Source: Sipunculus nudus (Eukaryota; Annelida; Sipuncula; Golfingiida; Sipunculidae). Taken from it: a stretch of 64,000 nucleotides of DNA. The stretch spans positions 4,735,579-4,799,578 of the forward strand of contig CM049307.1 of NCBI GenBank assembly GCA_026874595.1. The letters are read 5' to 3'. Below, piece after piece: positions 34,424 through 47,699 of the stretch. A program made the translations under genes and the position numbers. Under the pieces are notes generated by a model that saw only the letters and a program-made list of their open reading frames with translations, had not been told where the DNA came from and made no database searches. The stretch's first letter is position 1. Each line of letters opens with the position of its first letter.

Positions 34424-35829
34424 AGAGTAAGGGGGGGTTATATCGGACACTTTTGGCTTCGTCGACTTACCGTTCCGTGACTTATCAAAACAAAGCCAGT
34501 TTCCTGGTATCATTTCAAACCTCACGAACCGGAGATCTTTTTAAGACTAAAACACGCAGAAGTCAAGCGCCCTCTAGTACAAAAAATATGCAAGAGACAC
34601 TGCGGAGGTTCACCTGGGTAATATAGGACAGCACCCGGGTAATATTGGACACCGGGCTAAACGGCGATACCTTGTCGTTGACAGCTGGTACAGATGAAAT
34701 AACAAGCATAAAACGTATGGTTTTATGGAAAAACATTGTCAAATCTTTCATTTGATCAGTTTTTCTACCAATGGTAACTCGTGGATGCGCTGTGTTTGCA
34801 GGTTTCTTCCATGGACCTTACTCCGAGATTGTGACTAGCTAAGTGCCAGACAGTTTGTCACAGAAAGGCTGTTCTCACAGATCGCGGAAATTTGCAAACT
34901 AAAATGTTTTAAGCTGTTATAAAGCTGTTTATAAAATATTGATAAATACTAACACCCTAGATTAAATGCTGACAAAATATGTGTATTTTCCCAGTATATA
35001 ATCAATCATACCTTTATTTCTGATAATTCTAAAATACATTGAAGACTTCTGTTACGGTATGAGTCTGATGCATGCAAAATGCCAGAACTTATAATTTTAC
35101 CCTATATGAATAAAAAGTGATCATTTAAATGAAAAATTAACATTATTATTTACAATTATAATATATAAGTATATCATTTTAATATTTGTAATCTTTTTAG
35201 TTAATTGTTCAGTTATAAAAGTTGCATCCAAGCAATTTTAAATGCTGATATATATATAGCAAATATGTGACATTATGACCTCTTGTACTATGAACTTATA
35301 TACAGCCATTTTGCTATAAAAATAACTCCAAATATCATAATTAATTATCTTTGCTTAAGCGGCAATGTGCCGTTGTTTATCCTTCAAAGAGCCCCTTATA
35401 ATGATTACCGGTTTCCATGGTGCCGAGTGTCCGATATTACCCGGGTCCCTTTGTTTTTAGTCAAGCAAAATGCTACATATGAAAAATAAATAGTCTGACA
35501 GTGAGATAAACTGGTCAACAGGCCGTGACATGGCTTCTGACTGTCAAAACCTAACCTAGTTTTGGGGTCACGCCGATCACGTGTCATGCCTGAACTTTTC
35601 AGGACGGCTGAGGCTGGTCATTGGTTCCGTGGTAGCCGTGTTAAACCAATAAAATATGACCTTTTATTTAATTTTGGCTGTATTTAATGGAAGTTGTAAA
35701 CAAAACAAATCATAAACTTTAATTTGTCTCATGCTGTTGGTCGGGATTACCAAAAATGATCGATTCCTGAGAACTTTTAGGCAAGTGTCCAACATTACCC
35801 AGGTGTCCAATATTTGCCAGGTCTACTCT
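34424..35829. mobile_element. 1.4-kb DNA transposon inserted in a tRNA-derived repeat
   Basis: The borders are fixed by comparison with uninterrupted copies. Ends are inverted: AGAGTAAGGGGGGG..CGGACAC on the left and GTGTCCAA..GGTCTACTCT on the right. A subterminal motif close to GTGTCCAATATTACCCGGGT recurs at about 34612-34657, 35422-35450 and 35786-35821. Oppositely oriented CCAAT boxes (attggt about 35620, accaat about 35645) lie near the right end. No transposase frame. The target duplication is not clear. A diverged relative of the right half is at about 45340-45560. Confidence 0.7.
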
Positions 35830-36180
35830 TAACATCAGAAGTCACCTGAATAGGGAATTGAACCTACGAACTCTCGACTAGGAGCCCTACACGCTACTTA
35901 GTGAGCCGTGAGGATGAGATACCAGTAGGGGTGAGTTTTGTTCATATATATCTGCGATTGAAGCGCTGTCTATCACGAAAATGGGGAACCATTTACTCTT
36001 TGAACAGGAGAAACCCCTCCTTCTCTAATATAATAGACTCCAGTTATGAGCAAAATTAAAAACGGGAATTTTCAGGAAAATAATTTGTATCGGCCTTTGT
36101 CAGGAAACAATCAATTATGAGACACCCGTTGTGCATAATGTACAGGCAGTAGGCTGCAGCCCGGTTTCTATAGTTCTGCC
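35830..36180 (-). mobile_element. tRNA-derived repeat, copy 2, tRNA-like part
   Basis: Continues copy 2 after the insertion: catcagaagtcacctgaat, then the A/B-box region (about 35850-35910) and gaccatttact-like flank. The B box here is mutated (ggaattgaacc on +). Confidence 0.75.
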
Positions 36181-37299
36181 CCAAATGTGACGACCAATAT
36201 CTTGCGTGCATCTGCTTAAAATGGTACTGAAACTGACTTGAAGAACACACATTTGATCTTACTTAACTTCACCCCAAATTGTTTTTAATAGTAAAATTGC
36301 AAAATAGCAGATCAGTCAGCATTGATATACAAGTATCAAAATAATTTTTTAAAAAATCAAGCAAAAGAAAAGCACTTTTATAATACTTATATTCTATAAA
36401 TCCATGCATAATGTTATTATCAATTACATGTCTTTGTCAACAACAAATACCTCATGAGGCAAGTACACTTAAGATATAGACCATGATGACAATTTAGTGA
36501 TCTACAGTATCTACCCCTAGCTCTTGTGCTCTCTCCCTTCCGGAGATATCTGTGGAAACAGATACATAGCCTACACCGCAATATTTGCAGTTATACAGTC
36601 TCCAGATTATTTCAAAGACAGGACTCCTGTTTTAAAATCTATTTCATCTGGACCTATCAATGTTAAGCATCAAGTTGCTGGGTTTTATGATTTTATGATT
36701 TGAAAAACAAATGTGAAATTCCACTATACAGTCAATCATGATCAGTTTGAGTAAGAATTCATTCAAACAGCTAATTTATTCCTGACAAATGCATGGAATG
36801 CCTTGGACATTTCTGTCCTTATCACCTTGGATGGTTAGATTTATTTATTTCTTAGTGTTGCACATGTACCATATTTAAAAATTTTAATTAAGAAATAATT
36901 GTATGAACGCAAAGGAGAAGTTTTCTTTTAAAACATCTTTTTTTTTGCATTAATTTTAATACCTGGGCCATCAGGAATCTACAAATACTTAAAAATAGTC
37001 CTGTGGGGATGCTGCTATATATATAGGCCCTTCCAGATGATAAAATTTGTTCTACCATGGGGCACCTATAATTTTTTGGCAATATTTAGGACATGATGTT
37101 ACAATGGCAGAACATTTTAGATAAACTTATTAATGTATACATTGCGACTTTCTACACGTTTCTTAACCCTTTACCGTCAGATTAGCCTGTGGATTGTCAC
37201 ACTCCTACTGTTCAGATTTATTTTGCATTTTTTCCACATTTTGACATGAATCTATATAAGAGACATTAAATCAGTAACCGTTAAAGGTATCTTTGTGAA
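36181..37299. other. Non-repetitive AT-rich DNA
   Basis: No exon, repeat or RNA gene supported. Confidence 0.4.
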
Positions 37300-38800
37300 A
37301 TTTTCAGCTTTTACTGTCAGGTAAATGTCCATCATGTTATTTTATTTATTTTCTACATACCTGGTTTGATATGTATGAAACTAAGGTATATACAGGTAAA
37401 AACAGGTAAATCTGTACTAACTGTATTTCCACTCACTGGTATATCACCAAAATGACCCCTTTCATCCTGTTCAGGTAACCCATTAACCATTTGATAAAAA
37501 AAGGGAAATGTAAGCATTTTTTTTCACTCTAAGGTAATTATTAATTAAAGGTAAGAAAAAGGTAAATGATTTGGTTTAATACTGGAAAGGGAACCACCAA
37601 CGAACCAGAATGTGCAAGTAAAATTGGATTTTTCTGTGGAAATCAAATATTTTTCACCTGAAAAGCTTGCTGACCCAAAGAGCACATTATGATTATTAAC
37701 ATATAACACATATGTTTACCTGTACAGTTGTAAAGGTAAATTATTTTTTTTTCTGAATATGTTAGCAAACACCTTGTTCATCATTATAATTACTATAAAT
37801 TAATACCTTCTCTATTTATGGACTGTATCATTCATTTTGATATAAGAACAGGTGCTTTTAATACAGTAATTAAGTTACCTATGTGAATAGTACCTTTGTT
37901 CTTCAACTGATCTAATTACCTGTGGCAGTGACAAAATCATGCTGAAAAGTGGCTGAGAAGAATATTGATAAACAAGTGTCAACTGTGTAAAACCATTATA
38001 TTTTGATTTTTCAGACTTGTAAAACATAAATTGATCATTTTGGTTACGGTTACACATAAAAACATACTCACCTGTACAGGTGAGTTCAGGTAAATACAGG
38101 TAAATTATTTTTAAATGAAGTATATATTTTATACATGTAATAAGGGAGAAAAAAAATACAACAACTTAATTTTGAGTGCCATGTGTAAAATTTATGAATT
38201 ACAGGTACTAACTGCACTATTTATTGGGTTACCTGAAATGATACTTTTGATCTTAAACAGATTTAATTACCTTTGTAAGTACAGAATATAAAGACAACTT
38301 TCATTTTAAAAGTGGAGAGGAAATTTTTGAAGGAGTCAAAACAATATGCAGAAGCTATCTTTTAATTAACTGCACAGCCACAAGATTTGTGGATTTCAAT
38401 TTTGCCAATTTCTACCTGTAAAAGTTTACTCACCTGCACAGGTAAGATCAGGTAAATAAAGGTAAATTCTCATTTTTTTTTATTTAAATTATATATTATA
38501 CTTGTTATAAGGGACATCGCAATAAAAACCATTTACTTTTGTCCAATGTGCATAATATATAATTTATGGGTGTGAAATGCACTAATTGTCTAGTTACCTG
38601 TAATATACCTTTTTATGTCAAATTAATATATTTTAACATGTGCAGGCAAAAACAAATCGCCGACTGATTTTAAAATAAAATCTGGAGAATTGTGTCTACC
38701 CTGTTTGTCAACTTTTCATGCAATAATAAAATTGCTGTTTAGTTGGTCTGTCGCGTTTATCTGCACAGGTAAAAATCCAGGTGCGACAGGTAAACAGGTG
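37300..38800. repeat. Degenerate ~350-bp satellite, about five units
   Basis: Each unit opens with clustered aggtaaa and acctgtacaggt text, near 37390, 37725, 38075, 38435 and 38765, followed by an A/T-rich segment and 'gggttacctgaaatga..cttttgatctt'-like text. The best palindrome is CACCTGTACAGGTG near 38071. Units are strongly diverged, so the array is old. Confidence 0.65.
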
Positions 38801-38974
38801 TGCACTTGGTTCGATCAACAATTAGCCTAAATAAACGTTGATATATCCAAATCTTTCCCATTCGAAACAGTGCAAATGTACTAAAATTTGAAATAAAAAA
38901 ATCAAAACAAATATGTCTTACACTTGTGAAAACTCTTATTTTCTTAATTGAGGGTATCCATGCAATTTCTTTTG

Positions 38975-39385
38975 AAGTACCCGCCCCTCCGCGGCTGACG
39001 GTGATTGAGCGATAATGAGTGAATTTAGCAATATGTAGCATACAAGGTACATTAACGAGGCGGTTTTGCAGACTTTAGTCGCAGAATTATCCTATCTAGT
39101 CAATATAACGGAAAAATAAAAATAAATAAAACATTTACTGGGCAATTAAGATGCAAGGCGACACGTCTGTTTGGGTTTTTTCCTGAACGGTCCAATTCTA
39201 CCGCGTCATCCCTCAGCTAGCGGTGACGCACTGACGCTGCAAACTTTTCTTACCCAATCGTATCTACTTTTACATCGGCAAGGTTCACGTGACTGGGTCT
39301 GGCGTGTTTATTTTGTAAAGTCTTTTAAATGGACAAGGTTCACGTGACCGAGTCTGGCGTGTTTATTATAAGAAGCATCATGAGA
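38975..39385. promoter_or_regulatory. CpG-rich cluster with GC box and duplicated E-box
   Basis: Local CpG frequency is much higher than around it. It contains CCGCCCCTCC (GC box, about 38981), CCAAT-type text, and a ~55-bp tandem duplication (about 39278 and 39333) each with TTCACGTGAC (E-box CACGTG) and tctggcgtgtttatt. This looks like a promoter or enhancer. The gene it would serve was not identified on either strand. Confidence 0.4.
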
Positions 39386-39439
39386 TGCAGTGCGGACTGG
39401 CGGTTGAATTATTCTTTTTTTTTTTGTGGGGGGGGGGGG

Positions 39440-39507
39440 TTACCTGGAAACATCCTCTCACGTCATGCAAGAGTTACCTGGAAACATCCTCTCACGTCAT
39501 GCAATAT
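39440..39507. repeat. 34-bp tandem duplication
   Basis: ttacctggaaacatcctctc..acgtcatgcaa occurs at 39440 and again at 39474 without changes, immediately after a poly-G run (39428-39439). Each copy contains ACGTCA, a CRE half site. Confidence 0.9.
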
Positions 39508-41554
39508 GAATGCATTAAAATCGATTCTTTCCCGCAGGGATCGGAAACAATGAGAACAGTGGTAGTACTAGTAGAACAATAATTTATTACATATATAATA
39601 AATATGCACATTAATGTAAACAAATCGTTATTAACAAGAATATAAAATAACGGAAAATCAATATTTTTTATTGTTGGAAAGGTGTTTTTAAAATGTGCTA
39701 TTGGGGATAATGTACATAATACCAAAGTTTATAAACGTGGGAAAACGATACTAAACTGTGAAGTAACACCAAAGAAACATGTTTTCACAGTACATTTTAA
39801 TGTATGTTACGTTATTCAAATATATAGGCCTACGTAAGTCCAACAATGCTTATCAAAATTATGCCTAGTTACTATGATTTCATAGCAGTACATTCTGGTA
39901 TCTTAGAGGAAAATTGCAAATACATATCTTCATGCACTTACTTATCCAGGTCTTCAATTTGCACTTTATTTCAGTGACATTTAAATGAAGCATAATTACG
40001 TCATATGAAATTAATATAAAATGGAAATATAATATATAATTACATTTATTCAATTCAACTTCACTTGAAGAAAAGTAGGAAATTTATTTAATAATTTTGA
40101 GATGCACAATTCCTTGGTTAACTAGATGTATACATGAGACCTAACTTCAAATCATATAGCTAATCTGGTAACCTCCGTATGCAACTTTGTACATTTAAGC
40201 CCTCATACAGTCAGAAATCATGCACTGCTGATAAAACTTCAGCTTCAGCAGGAAAGCATGCAGTCTCCCCAGGCTGCAAGGTGGTGATTTCACGGAAAGG
40301 CAGAGTTCCAGTTAATTATAAAACAATATGCAGCAACAATTCAATAATTCTTAAGGAGCACCTGGAATGTTCCAGAAACTTCTAATAAGTTATGATCTCT
40401 TGGATGTTTGTTTATTTATTTATTTTGTATTCACCAGTCCCGTCAGCTGTAGAGACGCGGACCATGACCTACACCTGGCAATTATACATGTCGTTCGGTT
40501 CCCGAACATTGTAAATGATGTCATTATCCTTTGATGATTAATGTAATAGATGCCAATTTAAAGTAGTAATTTTCACTCCGAATCCCCGTCTGGTTGGCCA
40601 CATGTTGTGTGCTGTCTTTCTGCTAAAATCTTCTGTGTGATAGGAAAATTTCCTTGTGCTAATAAAACTGTCAATCAAACGTGAAAATGACAAGGTCGGT
40701 GGGTAAAAATAGAAGCCGAGACCCTGTGGTATTTTAGGTCTTCGAAAGGGGCAAGTTTGAGACAAAGCCATCAAACATTTTGCAATATAGATATATTTGT
40801 ATACCTGCGTCTTTTAAATCTTATCTTACAGCAATGGAAAGGTACAATTAGATTTCAGTCTAATTTTTCCACCTGCCTGGTTTCTCGATCGTCATTTTGA
40901 ATACACCATGCGCATGCATATCGAAAGTCCGCATCTTTGGTCTTTATATTTTACTTTCACTGTGTCACCGTCACTATATATATACGCTATAGCTTCTAAT
41001 TTAAGATTGCCAAATGCATTTTATTAATTTTCTTGCATGTATCATGACTAAGACTGACTCCGCCGTATGACTTTAAAGGATTATCATGACCACGACACAT
41101 TTTCCATATTTAATCCCTGGGCCATGCATGCACGCGTTAACTGGGTTTTGAGAGTGATATCAATATAAAGCGGCGTTTATACCGGGTGCACGTACGGTAT
41201 ATGTGATATATATGCAGTCTGCGGTATGTTATGTATTTTTTATGAATATAGGCGGCGAATGAACCCGATTTGAGAAACTTTCATGGATGAAATATAAAAA
41301 GGAGTTATAAGTTCTGGTATTAGTGATAAGATTTTATGTTTAAAAGGTACAAACATTTATAACGCAGTACTATTCCTTACAACAATGAATAGCCTGTTAT
41401 AGGCAAACGTATTACAAAAAAAATTATTTACTTCAATTCATAATATAATAGGTTATCTTTTTAAAATTAAGTTTGCTATGTGCCATATATATTTAAGGAT
41501 GTTTTGCAGCTCCGCTTAAAATCTGTTTCACTGGCAGTGACAACTACTGGTGCT
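39508..41554. other. Non-repetitive DNA without a supported gene
   Basis: Several 60-80-codon frames exist (e.g. 40179-40385 +, 40538-40774 -). The first ends in text that looks protein-like but has no recognised domain and no clear splice acceptor. Confidence 0.35.
40364..40383. promoter_or_regulatory. Four-unit heat-shock-element-like site
   Basis: GAAtgTTCcaGAAacTTC is a perfect run of four alternating nGAAn/nTTCn pentamers, the HSF trimer-binding pattern. All twelve specified bases match, which is unlikely by chance in 64 kb. No adjacent gene was recognised, so a role is inference. Confidence 0.4.
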
Positions 41555-44500
41555 TTTTAGCTCAGCTGACTATAAGTCATCTGAGCTATAGTCATGGTCC
41601 ATTGTCCGTCGTCCGTCCGTCTGTCCGTCCGTCTGGATGTCCGTCTGGATGTCGTCCGTAAGACTGGCACGTTTTGACACCGTTGGACTTACGAATCAGA
41701 ATTTCGGCATACAGTTAGATGTCCCCATAATCTCCTACCATGCCAAAAATTGGGTCAATAGGACTTCGTTCCTTTGAGATATTAAGGAAAAACCTCAATT
41801 TTTTATTAGAAATCTATTTTCACACTTCAGGACTGCCTAATATCTAAACCACTCATCTGGTTTTCTTCATATTTACCATAAATATTCCTCTATATAGTTC
41901 CTATGTACATGCCAGATATTAAGTCAGTATTATATAATTTAAAAAAGTTATGGGCCCAAACATAATGGACTTTGTAAAAAAATCAGGAAGATATTTGGTC
42001 ACTTAAGACCAAAAGTGTTAAAGGTAGGGACTTTTTTCCAGTAATACAACTTTAATTCATCAAAATTTAATTGTATACCAAAAATTAGATCAAAATTTGT
42101 TAAATTTTTTTAAATATTGGCAAAAATATAAAATTGGTACCTTAAATTTTGCCCAACTTTGGCCATGGCACGTTCTTTTCCTGTAAGTACTGTGGATTTA
42201 ATTTTCACACCATGTATACATAAGGATTTAATCTGTGAAAATCTGAAATTTGAAAATAAAAGCTGCAAAATTAGGCTAGTTATTGAATTTTTTTGGAGGC
42301 TCTTGTTGTATTCCCTTACATTGTCAAGCAGTCCACTTTGATGACTGTAGGTCATTCAGTGCACATCTCTATGCTCCCCAGGCTGTTGACATAATTTTAG
42401 ATGTCCCCAAAATCTCCTACCATACCGAAAATTGGGTCATTAGGACTTTGTTCCTTCGAGATATTAAGGAAAAAAAACTCAGTTTTCCATAAAAAAAGCC
42501 ATTGTTACACTTCAAGGCTGCCTAATATCAAAACCACTGATCTGTTTTTGATCGTATTTAGTATTCACATTCTTTTATACATTTTCTATGAACATACCAA
42601 AAATTAGGTCAGTATTGGGTATTATTTTGAAGTTATGGGCCAAAACATAATGCAATTTTAAAAAAAATCAGGAAATATATTTACTCACCTAACATGAGAA
42701 TTGCTGAACCTAGAGACTTTTTTTCAGGAATATAACTTTATTTAATCAAGATTCAATTGTTTACCCAAAATTAGATCTGAATTTTGCAAATTTTTCAAGT
42801 TATTAGCAACAATAAAAAATCAATACCTTAAATTTTGTCCAACTTTGGCACTGTTGATTTAATTTTCCCAGCATATATGCATAAGGATTTAATCTTTTAA
42901 AATCTGAACTTTCAAAAGAAATTGATTGGAATGAATAGCTTTTATTCATGCTTTCATACACCATGTCAAGTGTTGTTTACATCTAGCCCACCTAGTAGTA
43001 CAGCCTTCACTTGCATTATGTAACCCACCCCAGGCAGCTTACCTTGGCCCAGCTTGGCCACTACTAGCAGGCTTCCCCTCTACCCTGCACTCATCCCCCC
43101 CCCCAGCTGGTGCATAAACTAGATGAATGTTATAATTTTTCTGTATTTTATTTTATTCTTGGACATGCTACATTTTAGATTTTGTATTGAACCACCAGGG
43201 TTACAATGATTAAAGTGTACATTTAATTGTGTCCACAAAGTGGTGTATTGCTGTGAAAGTGTGGATGTTCATGAGATAAGTAATTCCTTACTTCAGAAGA
43301 GTAAAAACTTCACCAGGTGTGAAATTGACAATTAATTCCAGTAATTAATTAAAACTGGGATAGTAATTAGCACAATTATATTGTTTGTCCCTCATTCAAC
43401 CAACAGTGTGTATACTTTTTTGAAAAGATGTTTTATTTTATCAAATTTACTTTTATTTTATTTTGGTGAATAAAATTAAGCATGTCCTGAAAACTCCAAT
43501 GTGTAAAACTTTTTAATAGAGATTCAAGGAATATTCTTGTAGATGCCATGTTGTGGCATTATTTTCTTTTAAAATCAGTTTAAACATTTGTAATTAAAAA
43601 TAATAAAATATATGTGTATGCTTAATATGACCCAATGTTTTTTACTCTGTATATATTATGATTGCAACTTTTGCAACAATTCTAATATTTTAACTTATAT
43701 TTTCAGGTTTTTTAATTAAAAATTTATAAACCTGTAAATAAAAAAATGATTCAGATAAAAACTTCTTAATGGAAAAAGTAGATCTGCTTAAAAAAAAGGA
43801 TTATATATAAACTTAAATGCATTATTCTCTTAAAGGGAAATAAAGGTATTAGTCCATTCTGTCCACTTGCCTGTCCATCTGTAAATTTTCATATGCAACA
43901 CAGTATCTCAAAACTTTTACTGTTTTTCTTCATGACAGTCTTGTCAGAGTATTAGTTTGCAATCATATATTTAGAACTTTACTATAACCAAGTAGGAAGG
44001 CCCCTTTCCTCTTAGCTTTTCATATTCTTATATAAATGAAAAACATTACAATAGAATATTTCTACATCCACCTTCATGCTGCCCTCACTTTTCCCTTCTC
44101 TGAACCCCATCCCAAAGTCAGCCTCAGTAAGCAAGAACAAGATGAATCAGATATATTCATACTTTAATATTTTGTATAACTATTCGTCCATAGGTACCTA
44201 TGTACATGCCAGAAATTATGTCAATATTGTGTAATATGTAGACATAGTGGGCATCAAAATAATGTACCTTGTCAAGACTAAAGAGATATTGTGTCATACA
44301 GTCACATATTCATAAATCACTTCATCAGCATAGTTAATCATAACATCATATCTGTCAAATTGAACGCTTGCAGACTACCATACACTTTAGATCCTTCAAC
44401 AAATAGCCTTATCATCATTCTACTACTGCTTATTACTGCTGTCATTGCATTCATATTTGCTCAAATATATCACAATTTTCAACCCCTCCTAAATAAATAA

Positions 44501-44706
44501 AAAATAAACCACTTTATTTGACTATTAATCCATCAGTCAGGTAATTTCATTTATCATTTACTCACATATTACATAACATTCCTTTATAATAGCCCAACAT
44601 GTACATGATATTCATAAGCTTTATCGACTCGATATAGTATCACAGTGGAGAAACATTTATAGTCCAATCACGATCAGCTGAGCGCCGTGACCCATGGGTC
44701 CCTTGT
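41555..44706 (-). mobile_element. Family-1 element, apparent full-length copy C, 3.15 kb
   Basis: On the minus strand it starts ACAAGGGACCCATGGGTCAC..GGCGCTCAGCTGA (44706 downward) and ends in the GTCC/GGAC tract (about 41608-41645) and terminal hairpin at 41555-41590. Collinear with copy D (12927-16126), including the region tagtccaatc..atagtatcacagt near its 5' end. It lacks the (GA)n block of D. No transposase or helicase frame. Confidence 0.75.
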
Positions 44707-46689
44707 TTCAATCACTAATGAAAATTATAATACGCACATAGGCCTATATATATATACACACACACACACAAAAGCGCGCACACGTGCACGTACACATGTA
44801 GCCTATACATATACAGGAAGTACTACACATAAAAATTTGTAAAATCTGTTCAGTATGTGTTAAAACTGTATGAATACATATTTGTTCAAGCGTATAAGTC
44901 ACTTAGGCCAACTGTCTTGTTTTACATATTCAAGGATCTGGGTGTATAGGCGTACTTTTCCACGTACGTCGAATAATAATTACTTCAATATTTCATGGAG
45001 TATAAAGTTAACTTTATATTTTACACTGGAAAATTTAACTATATCCATAAATTATCTGGCTCTTTCTAATTTAAGACGGTATTAATTTTATTTTCAATCC
45101 AAAAAGCCTCTTAGAATGATTGACAGTTCTTGTGCACGGCCGATTGTGCCAGAATACGATTGTACATAGAATGTTTAGCACAGAAATGATCACTAGTAAA
45201 CAATCAGACATCACATATATATACGACATGATATATGACAGTATCTTCGATTTTTTAGTTAAGAAAATATGTTAATATTTCAAATAAATACTCATCTTAT
45301 TATATGATATCGGTTAAAAATGGTTTTCCAGTGCCAATACATGACACAGATAGGAGGTCACGCTGATCATGTGCGTGGTGTCTGTCAGACGCGTCAGTCA
45401 GTCGGACTGCGATCATTGGTCACAAGTTAAACCAATAAAAAAGGGGATATTATATGATCTTGGAAATATTTAACGGAAGTTAAATCTGTAAACACACTGC
45501 ACTTGATTTTGTCACCGCGATTGATTGCCAACATTTAGTAATTTACCGATTTCTGATGAGTTTAGCGTAGGTGTCTGATTTTACTCTCGCAGCCGACATG
45601 TTACCAGGGCCCACGTAACAAGGCCACGTGAGTGAAAGTCAATCATTTTTATATTTTTCCGACAAGTCTGCGTTCGCTCCAGTTTTGATCTTGGTCACAT
45701 GTTAGAACAACACTTGAAGTTTTTCTCTTTCATTTAAGTACAAATATGATGGATGACAATAGACATTTCACCCCCAAAACTTGCCCCAACTACGGGTATG
45801 TAAAATGGGCTTTAGCCGCCCGGCGCCTTTAAATTCTAGGCCTGTGACAAACCCCGCGCCCAGGCGGGCGTTATTGGAGTTTAAAGCCTTAATAGATTGA
45901 CAGCACAAGATGGTGTATTTCAGCTGCTGATGTATTTTATCATATTTATGATAAGTAAGTCAAAATGTCAAAATAAACTGCTTTCTCAAATATTAAATTA
46001 AATGTTTCACTCAAAGTTTTTCAAAGTATAGTGGGGGTTTCCTTGTAAAGAGCTTCAGAAAATATGTCTTCTTTTTATCCACTCAGAACTATACTGACAA
46101 CCAGTAAAAAAGCATCAATGAGCAAACAAGTGACAAGCCTAGGGGTGAGGCCAGCCAGCCAGTCATTAGCACCCCTAATCAGCTCATCACACCCTGCAGT
46201 TGCTCCAAGAGAACAAAATCAGATCAATCAGAGGGTGATGGACTAATCAGCATTCTTTCTTTCATTCTAAAATTCTTTGTTCAGTATATTCAAAATTTTT
46301 TTGGAAAAGATGCTGAAAATATTATAATTTTACTGAGGAAATTATACTTGTCCAAATGTAAATTAAATTGAAAATTACATGAAATTGTCTGCTTTACATA
46401 AAAATTGAATTATGTTATAAAACTGAACAAATATTTACAAATGAACATAAATGGAAAATGAGGTACTTTTATGTTATGATCATTTCACAAAACCTTGTAT
46501 TTTATTGTGTTTATTATGTTGTGTTGTTACTGTATTACAATATGTTTCACATTGTCTGGGAATATGGAAATAGAAAATGTAATTTAAATGTAATTTGATA
46601 TATTTTAAAGTCAGTTCCTGTCAGTTCCGGTAAAAGAGGTCAGTTTTGGTAAAATGTCGAACTGTAAAATTTAACTTACTCTTAAGGGA
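44707..46689. other. Mixed non-repetitive DNA
   Basis: A short alternating (AC)n occurs at about 44756-44772. The 45340-45560 part resembles the right half of the 34424-35829 transposon (ggtcacgctgatca, gatcattggt..ttaaaccaataaa). A GC-rich patch lies at about 45810-45880. The 60-codon frame at 46064-46246 has no support as a gene. Confidence 0.4.
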
Positions 46690-47400
46690 GCGTGTTAAGA
46701 ATATATGGTCTGCATTCTGGGACATGAAAATATATAGAAAACTGCCTCTTCTCAGTTCATATTTTGGAGCGAATGTAGAATCACTCACGCACTGTCTTGA
46801 CTAGCTATGTGCATATACGGACGGACGTAATGGTGTTTAGAATTAATGAAATGAAGAAATAAGAGGCAGTTGAAAATAAGTGATGAAATTAAGACAAAAG
46901 AAGATGGTTATAAAAATGGTTTCTGTTCGTACAAGTGTTGTGCCCCATAGAGGTGCGTGAGTTATCCACATTCATGCCCTTATTTTACTTCCTCTGTTTC
47001 CCTGCAGATGTCCCTACAATGATTTTACCTATTCTAACATATACTACCACTGAATATCAGAAGTGGCCTGGTTCGGGAATCGAACCTACAATCTCTAGAC
47101 TAGGAGCCCTACACGCTACCAACTGAGCCGTGAAGACAAGATACCAGCAGGGGTGATTTTTGTTCATTTATAGCTGTGATTGAAGCGCCATCTATCGCGA
47201 AAATGGGGGACCATTTAGTATTTGAACAGGAGAATTTAGTGTAAGGTGGGAGCTCCTCCCTAACACCCCCGCTCTGGCGGACCCCTCCTCCTCTAATATA
47301 ATAAACTCAAGTTATGAGCAAAATGAAATACGGGAATTTCTCAGGAAGAAATGATGGATCAGCCTTTGTCAGGAAACAATAATTAATGGGACACCTGTTT
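46690..47400 (-). mobile_element. tRNA-derived repeat, copy 3
   Basis: The tRNA-like core on the minus strand is GGCTCAGTTGGTAGCGTG (A box, about 47113-47130) with GGTTCGATTCC (B box, 47076-47086). Both boxes match the consensus better than in copies 1 and 2. Conserved flanks extend on both sides as in copy 1 (cctcctcctctaatataataa near 47283-47304). Confidence 0.75.
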
Positions 47401-47699
47401 TGCATTAGGGGACATGAAGACTGGATTCTTTAACAACTGCCCTCTTAAGTCTGTGACAGACTGCAGCAAAACATTTCAGATGTGATATTTGTATCACTCA
47501 TTAGTTGATCAAATACATAAAGTTGACACAGTCATTGACTGACAAGGTTTAACCTGAGGATCTTTATTTTGATTTATAAATATTCTCAATTCCCACACCT
47601 CTTACTCGGTAAACCAGATTTTTCATGATATTTCTTTCACATTTATTTTTGTGAGTTCCTACAAACCAACTTAAAGAATGAAATGTGGTCATTTATGAT

